Part shown: piece after piece, positions 10,542 to 18,138 of the stretch | Layout: each line of letters starts with the position of its first letter | Position numbering within the stretch: the stretch's first letter is position 1 | Source of the DNA: Vibrio navarrensis | GTDB lineage: Bacteria; Pseudomonadota; Gammaproteobacteria; Enterobacterales; Vibrionaceae | Assembly (NCBI RefSeq): GCF_015767675.1 | Contig: NZ_CP065217.1 | Coordinates: forward strand, 2,728,001 to 2,792,000 | Reading direction: 5' to 3' | DNA length: 64,000 nucleotides | Notes under the pieces: model-generated | Seen by the model: the letters and a program-made list of their open reading frames with translations, nothing else | The model's database searches: none | Told to the model about the DNA's origin: nothing | Position numbers and translations under genes: made by a program

Positions 10542-10575
10542 AAGGCTTGCAGAATTTGCAAGCCTTGTGCTTTTT
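10542..10575. terminator. Shared terminator between ampG and chrR
   Basis: The ten-bp perfect stem AAGGCTTGCA (10542-10551) and TGCAAGCCTT (10557-10566) has loop GAATT and is followed on the plus strand by GTGCTTTTT. It lies between the convergent ampG and chrR, so it can serve both; the minus-strand pyrimidine tract is weaker. Confidence 0.7.
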
Positions 10576-11239
10576 AAGGGTACATACCACGTCCGAACAT
10601 ATTAAAGATGCGCGCCACGCCTTGGGTAAACACCATTGGCTCGGTAAGCACCGTCAAACACAAGCAATCGGTATCTGCTTTGGTTCTTGGGCTGTGCTTA
10701 ACCGAAGCATCACGCAGTAAGAAATCTCCCGCTTGGTACTCACCATCTTCATCACCAAAACTGCCGTGCAGCACTAAAGTTGCTTCCAAGCCTTTGTGTG
10801 TGTGCTGCGGAATTTGCACTCCTTCGGATATATACATCAGATTGACTCTCGCCTCTTCGCCAAAGTCAATTGGTGCACTGTAGACTTTGCCACCGTAGCT
10901 GCGCCACTCTGCCACCAAGTCGGCGTAGCGGCTCAGCGTTTGGGGCAACATGAAACGACGGTTTTTCACCGTAACAAAACGGCGATCATAGACTTCGCGC
11001 GCATCGGAGCGGATCTGGCTGTCCATGACTTGCGCTAGCATGTGGCTAAAATCGATCTCAGCCAGCGGTTCCGAGTTTGGTTCAAACATAGTTTGTGCCT
11101 GCGCGCCTTCCATGTGCGCCACGGCGTTCTGACACTCAGGACAGGTTTCCAAATGGGTAGCGACCATCAACCCTGTGACCGCGTCAACTTCTCCACAGGC
11201 ATACGCCTGCAACATGGTAATGTCGGGGTGAAAACTCAT
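10574..11239 (-). CDS. chrR: ChrR-family zinc anti-sigma factor with cupin domain
   Basis: Anti-sigma factor paired with the ECF sigma factor encoded just upstream, 221 residues. The N-terminal zinc-binding anti-sigma domain has His4, His29, Cys33 and Cys36 (HLETCPEC). This spacing is identical to the zinc ligands of Rhodobacter ChrR, as I recall them. The C-terminal half is a cupin (IPQHTHKGLEATLVLHG and GDFLLRDASVKHSPR), which in ChrR is required to release the sigma factor on singlet oxygen. The start ATG overlaps the sigma gene stop (ATGA), so production is stoichiometrically coupled. Confidence 0.9.
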   Translation of the reverse strand: MSFHPDITMLQAYACGEVDAVTGLMVATHLETCPECQNAVAHMEGAQAQTMFEPNSEPLAEIDFSHMLAQVMDSQIRSDAREVYDRRFVTVKNRRFMLPQTLSRYADLVAEWRSYGGKVYSAPIDFGEEARVNLMYISEGVQIPQHTHKGLEATLVLHGSFGDEDGEYQAGDFLLRDASVKHSPRTKADTDCLCLTVLTEPMVFTQGVARIFNMFGRGMYP

Positions 11240-11820
11240 AACTTATCCGCCTGCATACTGTGTCTTAACTTCTCTACCGCAAGTCTTAAACGTGACTTAA
11301 CCGTCCCCAGAGGAATATCGAACATCTCTGCCACTTGCTGTTGTGGTAAATCCTCGATGTACACCGCCTGCATCACTTCTCGTTGTGCCTTGGGTAGACA
11401 CTGAAGAAACTTCAACACCTGCTCTTTGAGTAGATCTTGTTCTGGGCTGTAGCAATCCACTAAGTCGAGTGGGTAGTAGTCACTCGGCCAAATATCGTCG
11501 GCATGGATGTGTAAATCTCGGCCTTTCTGTTTGCGCAACAAATCAAAACAGAGATTGCGAGCAATGGTGTAAACCCAAGTAGAAAGCGCACTTTTGCTGC
11601 CATCAAACAGGTGTGCCTTGTGCCACACCGTCATCATGGTATCTTGGACTAACTCCAAAGCAACTTGCTCATTACCCACATGCTTGTAAGCGAAATGACG
11701 TAATTTGGGCGCGTAAAAGTTGAAAATCACAGCAAATGCCTGCCGATCTTTCTCTTTCACTCTTTCCATGCACGCCGACCAATCTTGCCGGGTCATCGCT
11801 TGAGGATTTTCATTCAACAT
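11236..11820 (-). CDS. ECF RNA polymerase sigma factor, RpoE/ChrR (ECF11-like) type
   Basis: Group IV sigma factor, 194 residues, partner of ChrR. Region 2 is visible as FAVIFNFYAPKLRHFAYKHV and LVQDTMMTVWHKAHLFDG, then STWVYTIARNLCFDLLRKQK; region 4 ends with EMFDIPLGTVKSRLRLAVEK, a helix-turn-helix. Directly linked ChrR indicates the singlet-oxygen or photo-oxidative stress type, not the membrane-stress RpoE that pairs with RseA. Some Vibrio annotations call it rpoE, so I leave the symbol blank. A TGATCC promoter-like element upstream suggests autoregulation. Confidence 0.9.
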   Translation of the reverse strand: MLNENPQAMTRQDWSACMERVKEKDRQAFAVIFNFYAPKLRHFAYKHVGNEQVALELVQDTMMTVWHKAHLFDGSKSALSTWVYTIARNLCFDLLRKQKGRDLHIHADDIWPSDYYPLDLVDCYSPEQDLLKEQVLKFLQCLPKAQREVMQAVYIEDLPQQQVAEMFDIPLGTVKSRLRLAVEKLRHSMQADKL

Positions 11821-11857
11821 AGCCAGTCCTTCTGAAGGCGTTATGCTCGCTTTGGTG

Positions 11858-11887
11858 GTTGTACGTTATTGTTCACCGTGTGGATCA
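11858..11887 (-). promoter_or_regulatory. Candidate autoregulated ECF sigma promoter
   Basis: On the minus strand TGATCC (11882-11887) is followed after 18 bases by TACAAC (11858-11863), about 40 bases before the sigma-factor start. TGATCC with an 18-base spacer is the -35 pattern known for the Rhodobacter RpoE/ChrR regulon; the -10 match is weak. Confidence 0.4.
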
Positions 11888-11936
11888 GTCTCATCACACA
11901 AATTTTTCTCGCTTAACGCTTAAATAGACGCTTTGC

Positions 11937-12527
11937 TTAGTGCTGGTAGCGTGCATTGTCATTCTCCACTACTTGGCTGAGAAAGTTTAGCCCACTAGAG
12001 CAATCAGGATGCCCGGCAAATTGTTCAAATTGTTGCACGCTGAGCGGTAAAATTTCCAGCCAACGCTGAGTCACCCAGTTCGCATCAGCGTAGAGCCTTT
12101 GCGGGTACAGATCAGCTAACTGAGGAAATTGCGCATAGACTTGGTCAAGCTGTTTGCCAAGGTAGCTCTCTTGCTCTGGCAGATCGGCTTGCGGCCAAGG
12201 TGACAGAGGTTGCACGGTCGCCAAACGCAAACCATCCTGTTCGAGCGCAATTTGCTCGATAGTAAAGCGTTGCACCCCCTGCACGGTAATCCCCAACAGG
12301 CCATCAGGCAAGACATCAAAATCGATGATTTTCACCTCCGTACCACATTGGGATAAGGTACTGCGCCCTGCACTCCTATCCACCAAACACATGCCAAAGG
12401 TCAAATTGTGCTCACAGCAGGTTTTCACCATGCGTTGGTATCTTGGCTCAAAAATCCTCAATTTCATTTTTCCGCTAGGCAACACGGTTGAGCTGAGAGG
12501 AAAAAGCATTAGTTGCGTCATAGTCAC
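11937..12527 (-). CDS. Lon N-terminal (substrate-binding) domain protein
   Basis: Stand-alone LON substrate-binding domain protein, 196 residues, without ATPase or protease domains. The start MTMTQLMLFPLSSTVLPSGKMKLRIFEPRY shows the typical opening (LFPL...VLPxGxxxLRIFEPRY). FGMCLVDRSAG follows, then the VKIIDFDVLPDGLLGITVQG strand segment. Such proteins are widespread in gamma-proteobacteria but their substrate is not established. It lies upstream of, and in the same direction as, the sigma/ChrR pair, separated by a promoter-like gap of 116 bases. It may be part of the same stress locus, but that is inference. Confidence 0.85.
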   Translation of the reverse strand: MTMTQLMLFPLSSTVLPSGKMKLRIFEPRYQRMVKTCCEHNLTFGMCLVDRSAGRSTLSQCGTEVKIIDFDVLPDGLLGITVQGVQRFTIEQIALEQDGLRLATVQPLSPWPQADLPEQESYLGKQLDQVYAQFPQLADLYPQRLYADANWVTQRWLEILPLSVQQFEQFAGHPDCSSGLNFLSQVVENDNARYQH

Positions 12528-12830
12528 CCCGCTTAAAACTTCTGCAGCTTTCTACGCGCAAACCTTTACCTAGATCACAATGAAGGCAATTTATTAACAA
12601 CCCTGCCTCTCTCTCGCTTTCAACAAATCCTCGCCTGCATCCAGATTGATAGTTTTATAAAAGTTCCCAACTTTCGTTTCAAAAGGAGATCGTGATCACC
12701 CAAATTGAAGAAAAATTGCACTCACATCACTTTTATTTGCGATTTAAATCGCTATGATGCGCGCAAATCATAGAACACAAGCACACGAACAGTGTGTCTT
12801 AACACCGTTACAAATATAGAGAGTTCCCCT
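12528..12830 (+). promoter_or_regulatory. ompK promoter region with 14-bp palindrome
   Basis: A 303-base gap with no gene, divergent between the Lon-domain gene and ompK. GCGATTTAAATCGC at 12739-12752 is a perfect palindrome, immediately followed by TATGAT (12753-12758), a plausible -10. An operator overlapping the ompK promoter is a reasonable inference; the regulator is unknown. Confidence 0.45.
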
Positions 12831-13649
12831 ATGCGTAAAACACTATTGACTCTTGGTCTGCTAGCAGCCACCGCTGCTCCAGTTATGGCTGCTGACTACT
12901 CTGGCGACGTTCACAAGAACGATTACAAGTGGATGCAATTCAACCTAATGGGTGCATTCGACGAGAAAGGTTATTCTGAATCTTCTCATGATTACCTAGA
13001 AATGGAATTTGGCGGCCGCTCTGGTATTTTCGACCTATACGGTTACGTAGATGTGTTTAACCTAGCTTCAGATCCTGGTAGTGATAAAGCTGGCGCAGAA
13101 AAAATCTTTATGAAGTTCGCACCGCGTATGTCTCTTGATGCGGTGACGGGCAAAGATCTCTCTTTCGGTCCAGTACAAGAACTGTACGTTGCATCTCTAA
13201 TCGAGTGGGGTGGTAGCTCTGTTGTAAACAACCAAAAAATCGGTCTAGGTTCTGATGTGAATGTGCCTTGGCTGGGTAAAATCGGTCTAAACCTTTACGC
13301 ATTCTACGATGGTAATAAGAAAGACTGGAACGGTTTCCAGTTGTCTACCAACTGGTTTAAACCTTTCTACTTCTTTGAAAACGGTTCATTTATCTCTTAC
13401 CAAGGCTACATTGATTGGCAATTTGCAATGGACGATGACAAGATTGATAGCAAATTCGACACTACTGCTAGCAGTGGCGGCGCGATGTTTAACGGTATCT
13501 ACTGGCACTCAGACCGCTTTGCAGTAGGTTACGGCCTAAAAGCATACAAAGATGTGTACGGTTTCGCAGATGGCGAAGCTCTAGCTTGGGGTCACAAACC
13601 AGAATCGTCTGGTGTAGGTCACTACGTTGCAGTCACTTACAAGTTCTAA
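12831..13649 (+). CDS. ompK: Outer-membrane protein OmpK (Tsx/nucleoside-channel family)
   Basis: Outer-membrane beta-barrel of the Tsx-like family, 272 residues. It is known in Vibrio as OmpK, receptor of vibriophage KVP40. The start at 12831 gives a clean signal peptide, MRKTLLTLGLLAATAAPVMA, cleaved before ADYSGDVHKND. The mature protein is rich in aromatic residues and alternating strands and ends HYVAVTYKF, with the C-terminal phenylalanine expected for Bam recognition. An upstream in-frame start at 12792 would spoil the leader. It has its own promoter region and a strong terminator, so it is probably monocistronic and highly expressed. Confidence 0.95.
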   Translation: MRKTLLTLGLLAATAAPVMAADYSGDVHKNDYKWMQFNLMGAFDEKGYSESSHDYLEMEFGGRSGIFDLYGYVDVFNLASDPGSDKAGAEKIFMKFAPRMSLDAVTGKDLSFGPVQELYVASLIEWGGSSVVNNQKIGLGSDVNVPWLGKIGLNLYAFYDGNKKDWNGFQLSTNWFKPFYFFENGSFISYQGYIDWQFAMDDDKIDSKFDTTASSGGAMFNGIYWHSDRFAVGYGLKAYKDVYGFADGEALAWGHKPESSGVGHYVAVTYKF

Positions 13650-13668
13650 TTGAACTGAGTTGTAATGC

Positions 13669-13700
13669 AAAAATGGCGCTTTCGAGCGCCATTTTTATTT
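13669..13700 (+). terminator. Terminator of ompK
   Basis: A perfect 12-bp stem, AAAAATGGCGCT (13669-13680) with AGCGCCATTTTT (13685-13696), has a TTCG tetraloop and a T-rich tail. It lies 20 bases after the ompK stop. Confidence 0.92.
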
Positions 13701-13758
13701 GCTTTCGCCAATTCCCTCATTATCCTTGCAGCAAATCCTTTTTGATGAAGATGATTTG

Positions 13759-14649
13759 GTGAACATTGTCATTTTAGGCCCGGGCGCGGTTGGCTCACTT
13801 TGGGCGCTCAAATTACAGCAAGCTGGCCACCAAGTGGCACTGTGGGCAAGAGAGAATGCTCCGACACTCTCATTGCAGTTGGAACAAGGCCCCTTATACT
13901 CTTTTATTAATCAGTCGCCGCAAGAGATAAAGCATGCGGATCTGTTGCTTGTCACCGTTAAAGCTTGGCAGGTTGCAGAGGCTTTGGCACCGCTGGTCGA
14001 TTCACTGTCAAGCGACAGCATCATTGTGCTAATGCATAACGGCATGGGCACGGCTGAACAGGTAACGGCTTTGCTGCCGGGTAATCCTCTGGTCGTCGCC
14101 ACCACCACACATGGGGCTTACAAGCCTTCGCGCCAGCAGGTTTTGCACACTGGCATAGGCACTACCCAACTTGGCGGAGTGAATGCGCTTGGTAAGCAGT
14201 GCGCTTTTCTCGCTGACGTGTTTGACCACGCCCTGCCCGCTGTGCACTGGAATGAGCAGATTGAGCACGCCCTGTGGACCAAACTGGCGATCAATTGCAC
14301 CATCAACCCGCTCACCGCCATTCATCAATGCAAAAACGGTCAACTGGCAGACGCTCGTTTTGCGCCTATGCTGAGTGAAATCAGCGCAGAGCTTGTTTCC
14401 GTGATGCAACGGGAAGGAATAGCGAGCGATCACTCGCATCTGCTGCGCAGCGTCATGCAGGTAGTTGAGGCAACCGCCGAAAATTACTCCTCCATGCAGC
14501 AAGACATCTATTACCAACGCAAAAGCGAAATTGACTTTATTAACGGTTACTTACTGCGCTGCGCTGCCAAACATCACATCAAGACTCCTCACAATCAAAA
14601 ACTGTTTGAACAAATCAAACAGATAGAACAGAGCTGGACAACATCATGA
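13759..14649 (+). CDS. panE: 2-dehydropantoate 2-reductase
   Basis: NADPH-dependent ketopantoate reductase, making pantoate for coenzyme A. The N-terminal Rossmann motif is IVILGPGAVGSLWALKL (GxGxxG). The VTVKAWQV segment and the C-terminal helical domain with LAINCTINPLTAIHQCKNG are characteristic. I chose GTG at 13759 (M/V-NIVILGPG), giving 296 residues, because the usual PanE begins two or three residues before the Rossmann strand. The longer frame from a TTG at 13699 would start inside the ompK terminator tail. Its stop overlaps the yajL start (ATGA), making a tight panE-yajL-csdA run. Confidence 0.93.
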   Translation: MNIVILGPGAVGSLWALKLQQAGHQVALWARENAPTLSLQLEQGPLYSFINQSPQEIKHADLLLVTVKAWQVAEALAPLVDSLSSDSIIVLMHNGMGTAEQVTALLPGNPLVVATTTHGAYKPSRQQVLHTGIGTTQLGGVNALGKQCAFLADVFDHALPAVHWNEQIEHALWTKLAINCTINPLTAIHQCKNGQLADARFAPMLSEISAELVSVMQREGIASDHSHLLRSVMQVVEATAENYSSMQQDIYYQRKSEIDFINGYLLRCAAKHHIKTPHNQKLFEQIKQIEQSWTTS

Positions 14650-15245
14650 CAAAACGAATTTTGGTGCCGATTGCACCGGGAACCGAAGAGATGGAAGCGG
14701 TTACCGCCATTGATATGATGGTGCGCGCCGGGTATGAGGTGACGGTCGCCAGCGCCGACTTTGAGGGCAACCTCACGATCACGGCGTCGCGCGGCGTGAT
14801 TTTGGGGGCTCAGTGCCTTTTGATCGACGTCGCCGATGAACCCTTTGACGTAATTATCCTTTCTGGCGGCGTTGCGGGTGCTGAGGCGTTTCGCGACAGC
14901 CCACTGTTGCTAGAGATGATCAAACAGCATATGTACGAAGGCAAACTGCTGGCGGCAATCTGCGCCGCGCCAGCACTGGTATTGCAACACCACAACCTCT
15001 ACCCCAAGGCGCTCATGACCTGTCACCCCAATTTTCGCACGCACATCCCACAAGATAACTGGCGCGCCAAACGGGTGACTTACGATATCAACCACAATCT
15101 GCTCACCAGCCAAGGGCCCGGGACTGCGTTGGAATTTGCTATGGAAATCATCATTCTGCTTTCCGGCAAACAGCATGCTCGCCAAGTCGCTGAGCCGATG
15201 GTGACGGTTCCAGTGCTGAACTACCACAAGCTGGGTGAAGAGTGA
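14646..15245 (+). CDS. yajL: DJ-1/PfpI family protein YajL
   Basis: DJ-1 superfamily protein, 199 residues, related to E. coli YajL (ThiJ). It is a cytoplasmic oxidative and carbonyl-stress protein; family members have been reported as chaperones or deglycases, and the exact activity is debated. The nucleophile elbow LLAAICAAPALVL places the conserved cysteine at residue 106. Glu15 in PGTEEMEAV is the partner acid that lowers its pKa. Both panE and csdA overlap it by a few bases, so the three genes form an operon. Confidence 0.92.
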   Translation: MTKRILVPIAPGTEEMEAVTAIDMMVRAGYEVTVASADFEGNLTITASRGVILGAQCLLIDVADEPFDVIILSGGVAGAEAFRDSPLLLEMIKQHMYEGKLLAAICAAPALVLQHHNLYPKALMTCHPNFRTHIPQDNWRAKRVTYDINHNLLTSQGPGTALEFAMEIIILLSGKQHARQVAEPMVTVPVLNYHKLGEE

Positions 15246-16456
15246 TGTTTGACGTCGATTTGGTACGCGCGCAATTTCCCGCGCTGCAACAAAGCGTCCA
15301 TGGGTCACCGCTGGTCTATCTGGACAGCGCGGCCACGACGCAAAAACCCCAATGCGTGATTGATGCCATCAGCCACTACTACAGCCGACACAATGCCAAT
15401 GTGCATCGCGGTAGCCACAGTTTAACCGCCGAAGCCACCAGTCAGTTTGAGCAGGCAAGGCATAGCATCGCGCAGTTTATCGGCGCGCAAAGTGACCAAG
15501 AGATCATCTGGACACGCGGCGCCACCGAAGCGCTCAATTTGATCGCCCAGACCTATGCGCGCAGCACTTTGCAGCCCGGTGATGAGATTTTGGTTGGTGA
15601 GATGGAGCATCACGCCAATATCGTTCCATGGCAAATGGTCGCCGAGCAAACGGGGGCAAAAGTGGTGAAAATCCCCATGACTCAAGATTGCCAATGGGAC
15701 ATGGCGGCCTTTTCGCAGCGTTTAAGCAACCGATGTAAAATTGTTGCCGTGGCGCAAATCACTAACGTCACCGCCAGCCGTCAACCGATTGAAGCGATCA
15801 TTACACTTGCCCACCAAGTGGGGGCCATTGTGGTGGTCGACGGTGCGCAAGGCATCGTGCACGAACCTGTGAAGGTCGCGGAGTTAAACGCCGACTTTTA
15901 CGTTTTTTCAGGGCATAAACTTTACGCACCCGCAGGTATTGGCGTGTTATATGGCAAGCTCGCCCTGCTGGAAACGATACCACCCTGGCATGGCGGCGGG
16001 AAAATGGTAGAGAGGGTATCGTTTGACAAAACGACGTTTTCCGCTTTGCCGGGCAAATTTGAGGCAGGCACGCCCAACGTTGCGGGAGCACTTGCCCTAG
16101 CGAAAGCGATTGAGTGGTATCAGGGCTTTGAGCGCCAAGAAGTCGAAGCGCATTTGCATCAGTTGCAAACCGCAGCGTATCAGGCGCTGGTCAACATCGA
16201 TGATATTCGTGTGCTCGGTTACCAAGCCAATGCGTCGGTGCTGACTTTTGTCGTCGACGGCGTACACCATCAAGACATCGCCACTTTGCTCGACCAGCAA
16301 GGCATTGCGGTGCGTGCAGGCCACCACTGCGCCCATCCTTTGATGGACGCGCTGGGCGTCTCGGGCACTGTGCGGGTGTCGTTTGCGATTTACAACACCA
16401 TGGATGACGTTGAACGTCTCATCAATGCGGTGAAAAAAGCACTCGAGTTGTTGTGA
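15245..16456 (+). CDS. csdA: Cysteine desulfurase CsdA
   Basis: PLP-dependent cysteine desulfurase of the SufS/CsdA group, releasing sulfur from cysteine to form a persulfide. The 403-residue form starts at ATG 15245, overlapping the yajL stop (TGATG). The PLP lysine is in FSGHKLYAPAG (about residue 225) and the catalytic cysteine in GHHCAHPL (about 362). Its partner acceptor CsdE and the dehydratase TcdA (CsdL) are encoded directly beyond the minisatellite but on the opposite strand. The sulfur-transfer CSD system is therefore intact but split into convergent units, unlike the E. coli csdA-csdE order. Confidence 0.93.
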   Translation: MFDVDLVRAQFPALQQSVHGSPLVYLDSAATTQKPQCVIDAISHYYSRHNANVHRGSHSLTAEATSQFEQARHSIAQFIGAQSDQEIIWTRGATEALNLIAQTYARSTLQPGDEILVGEMEHHANIVPWQMVAEQTGAKVVKIPMTQDCQWDMAAFSQRLSNRCKIVAVAQITNVTASRQPIEAIITLAHQVGAIVVVDGAQGIVHEPVKVAELNADFYVFSGHKLYAPAGIGVLYGKLALLETIPPWHGGGKMVERVSFDKTTFSALPGKFEAGTPNVAGALALAKAIEWYQGFERQEVEAHLHQLQTAAYQALVNIDDIRVLGYQANASVLTFVVDGVHHQDIATLLDQQGIAVRAGHHCAHPLMDALGVSGTVRVSFAIYNTMDDVERLINAVKKALELL

Positions 16457-16771
16457 GGAAGAGAGGTGCTAGGGTTCTAGGTGCTAGGGTTCTAGGTGCT
16501 AGGTGCTAGGTGCTAGGAAGAGCGGTTAACAGCGGTCCTATGGTCCTATGGTCCTATGGTCCTATGGTCCTATGGTCCTATGGTCCTATGGTCCTATGGT
16601 CCTATGGTCCTATGGTCCTATGGTCCTGTGAAAGGGCAGGGTTCTAGGTGCTGGGTTCTAGGTGCTAGGAAAAGCGGTTAAGAGCGGTCCTATGGTCCTG
16701 TGGAAGGGCTGGGTGCTGGGTGCTGGGTGCTGGGTGCTGGGTAGCGAGTCTCTCTTTTGCGGACGAGTTGT
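16457..16771. repeat. Compound minisatellite between convergent csdA and csdE
   Basis: Tandem repeats fill most of this 315-base gap. A heptamer-type array (GGTGCTA with GGGTTCTA variants) runs 16465-16517, then a 16-nt linker AAGAGCGGTTAACAGC (16518-16533). Eleven perfect copies of GGTCCTAT follow (16534-16621), then one GGTCCTGT and GAAAGGGCAGG. The same order then repeats in short form: heptamers (about 16640-16669), linker AAAAGCGGTTAAGAGC (16670-16685), one GGTCCTAT, one GGTCCTGT and GGAAGGGCTGG. It ends in four copies of GGGTGCT (16711-16738). No gene or terminator is apparent. Confidence 0.95.
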
Positions 16772-17206
16772 CTAGTCGGCTTGAACTTGCTGTTTCATCT
16801 GCTCCACAATCGCTTTTAGCCCGTTGCCACGCGACGGGCTAAGGTGAGCAATCAAACCCAGTTTGGCGAAGTAATCATCGATATCAAAGGCCAAAATCTG
16901 CTCGGCGCTCTTGCCGTCAAAAGCGGCCATCACCAGCGCAATCAAGCCACGCACAATGCGTGCGTCTGAATCGGCGCAGAAGTACCAACGTCCATCCCGC
17001 TGCTGACTCAAGAGCCAAACTTGGCTTTCGCAGCCGGCCACCGTGATTTGCGCCGATTTTAGCGCTTCAGGCATGACTGGTAGCTGTTTGCCCCACAAAA
17101 TCACCTGACGATAGCGATCTTCCCAACCAGAGAAACCTTGCATCACCGACACAATCTCATCACAGTTGATCTCATGACCAAAAGGGGAAGCGGGAAAATC
17201 AGACAT
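16772..17206 (-). CDS. csdE: CsdE sulfur acceptor, SufE-like
   Basis: SufE-family sulfur acceptor that takes persulfide from CsdA and hands it on, 144 residues from the chosen start MSDFPASPFGHEI (17206). A longer frame beginning 12 residues earlier has no family support. The acceptor cysteine lies in ITVAGCESQVWLL at about residue 59, and RIVRGLIALVMAAFDGKSAEQ is the conserved C-terminal helix region. It is transcribed with tcdA, which is 40 bases upstream. csdA lies across the minisatellite in convergent orientation. Confidence 0.92.
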   Translation of the reverse strand: MSDFPASPFGHEINCDEIVSVMQGFSGWEDRYRQVILWGKQLPVMPEALKSAQITVAGCESQVWLLSQQRDGRWYFCADSDARIVRGLIALVMAAFDGKSAEQILAFDIDDYFAKLGLIAHLSPSRGNGLKAIVEQMKQQVQAD

Positions 17207-17246
17207 GGTGAGGCTCCTAATATTGCAGGGAAGTTGAGACAAATAT

Positions 17247-18056
17247 TTACTGTTTGTGCTTTTGGATTAACTTTTCCACGATGCGCGCCACGGCGACAAA
17301 AGCAAACGAGGCCGTGACCACCGTCGCCGCGCCAAAACCACTGGCACAGTCCATCCGTTTTGGTCCTTCGGCGCTCGACTTCACCGCGCAAACAGACCCA
17401 TCCGCTTGCGGATATTTCAACTGCTCGGTGGAGAACACGCAGTCTATGCCAAACTTACGCGCCGGATTTTTCGGGAAGTTATGATGGCGACGCAAAGTAT
17501 CTTTGATCTTTTTCGCCAGAGGATCTTGAATGGTCTTGGTCAAATCTGCCACTTGGATTTGGGTTGGATCCACTTGTCCACCCGCACCGCCAATGGTGAT
17601 CACTTTGATTTTATTGCTGCGACAGTATGCCAGCAGCGACGCTTTAGCTTTGACGCTGTCAATCGCATCCAGCACGTAATCGAATGATTTGCTGAGATAC
17701 TGGTGCTGATTGTCGGGCGTAATGAAATCGTCAATCAGGTTCACTTTGCACTCCGGGTTGATCAGCTTGACTCGCTCAGCCATCACTTCGATTTTACTCT
17801 GCCCGATGGTACCGCTCATCGCATGAATTTGGCGGTTAATGTTGGTCACACACACATCATCCATATCGATCAGCGTCAGTTCGCCAATCCCCGTTCGCAC
17901 TAACGCTTCGACCGCCCAAGAGCCCACGCCGCCAATACCAATCACGCACACGTGCGCGGCGCGAAGTATCTCTACTTCACTGTTGCCATACAAACGACGC
18001 GTGCCACCAAATCGTTGGTTGTAGCTATCAGAGGCTGGGGTATCGAGTTCGCGCAT
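17247..18056 (-). CDS. tcdA: tRNA threonylcarbamoyladenosine dehydratase
   Basis: E1-like ATP-dependent enzyme (YgdL, CsdL) that dehydrates t6A37 of tRNA to the cyclic form, 269 residues. The nucleotide-binding motif is VCVIGIGGVGSWAVEAL (about 35-51), followed by LIDMDDVCVTNINRQIHA, typical of the ThiF/MoeB fold. In E. coli it cooperates with the CsdA-CsdE sulfur relay, and here it is likewise in operon with csdE. It ends with a short hydrophobic segment, ASFAFVAVARIVEKLIQKHK, as in the family. Start ATG at 18056. Confidence 0.94.
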   Translation of the reverse strand: MRELDTPASDSYNQRFGGTRRLYGNSEVEILRAAHVCVIGIGGVGSWAVEALVRTGIGELTLIDMDDVCVTNINRQIHAMSGTIGQSKIEVMAERVKLINPECKVNLIDDFITPDNQHQYLSKSFDYVLDAIDSVKAKASLLAYCRSNKIKVITIGGAGGQVDPTQIQVADLTKTIQDPLAKKIKDTLRRHHNFPKNPARKFGIDCVFSTEQLKYPQADGSVCAVKSSAEGPKRMDCASGFGAATVVTASFAFVAVARIVEKLIQKHKQ

Positions 18057-18080
18057 AATCTAAGTTCCAAAGCTCGCCAG

Positions 18081-18111
18081 AAAAACAAAGAGTGCGATTT
18101 ATACGCACTCT
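18081..18111 (-). terminator. Terminator of mltA
   Basis: On the minus strand an 8-bp perfect stem, AGAGTGCG with CGCACTCT (arms 18089-18096 and 18104-18111), leads into TTTGTTTTT. It separates mltA from the tcdA-csdE unit. Confidence 0.8.
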
Positions 18112-18138
18112 AAGAGGAAATGTCCAGATGAGGAAAAG

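Noticed and set aside
13699..13758. Upstream TTG start for PanE
   Set aside because: It would begin in the ompK terminator tail and add 20 residues before the Rossmann strand.
16534..16629. Regular repeats that could be taken for a CRISPR array
   Set aside because: The units are 7-8 bp, contiguous and without unique spacers, and no cas genes are near; this is a minisatellite.
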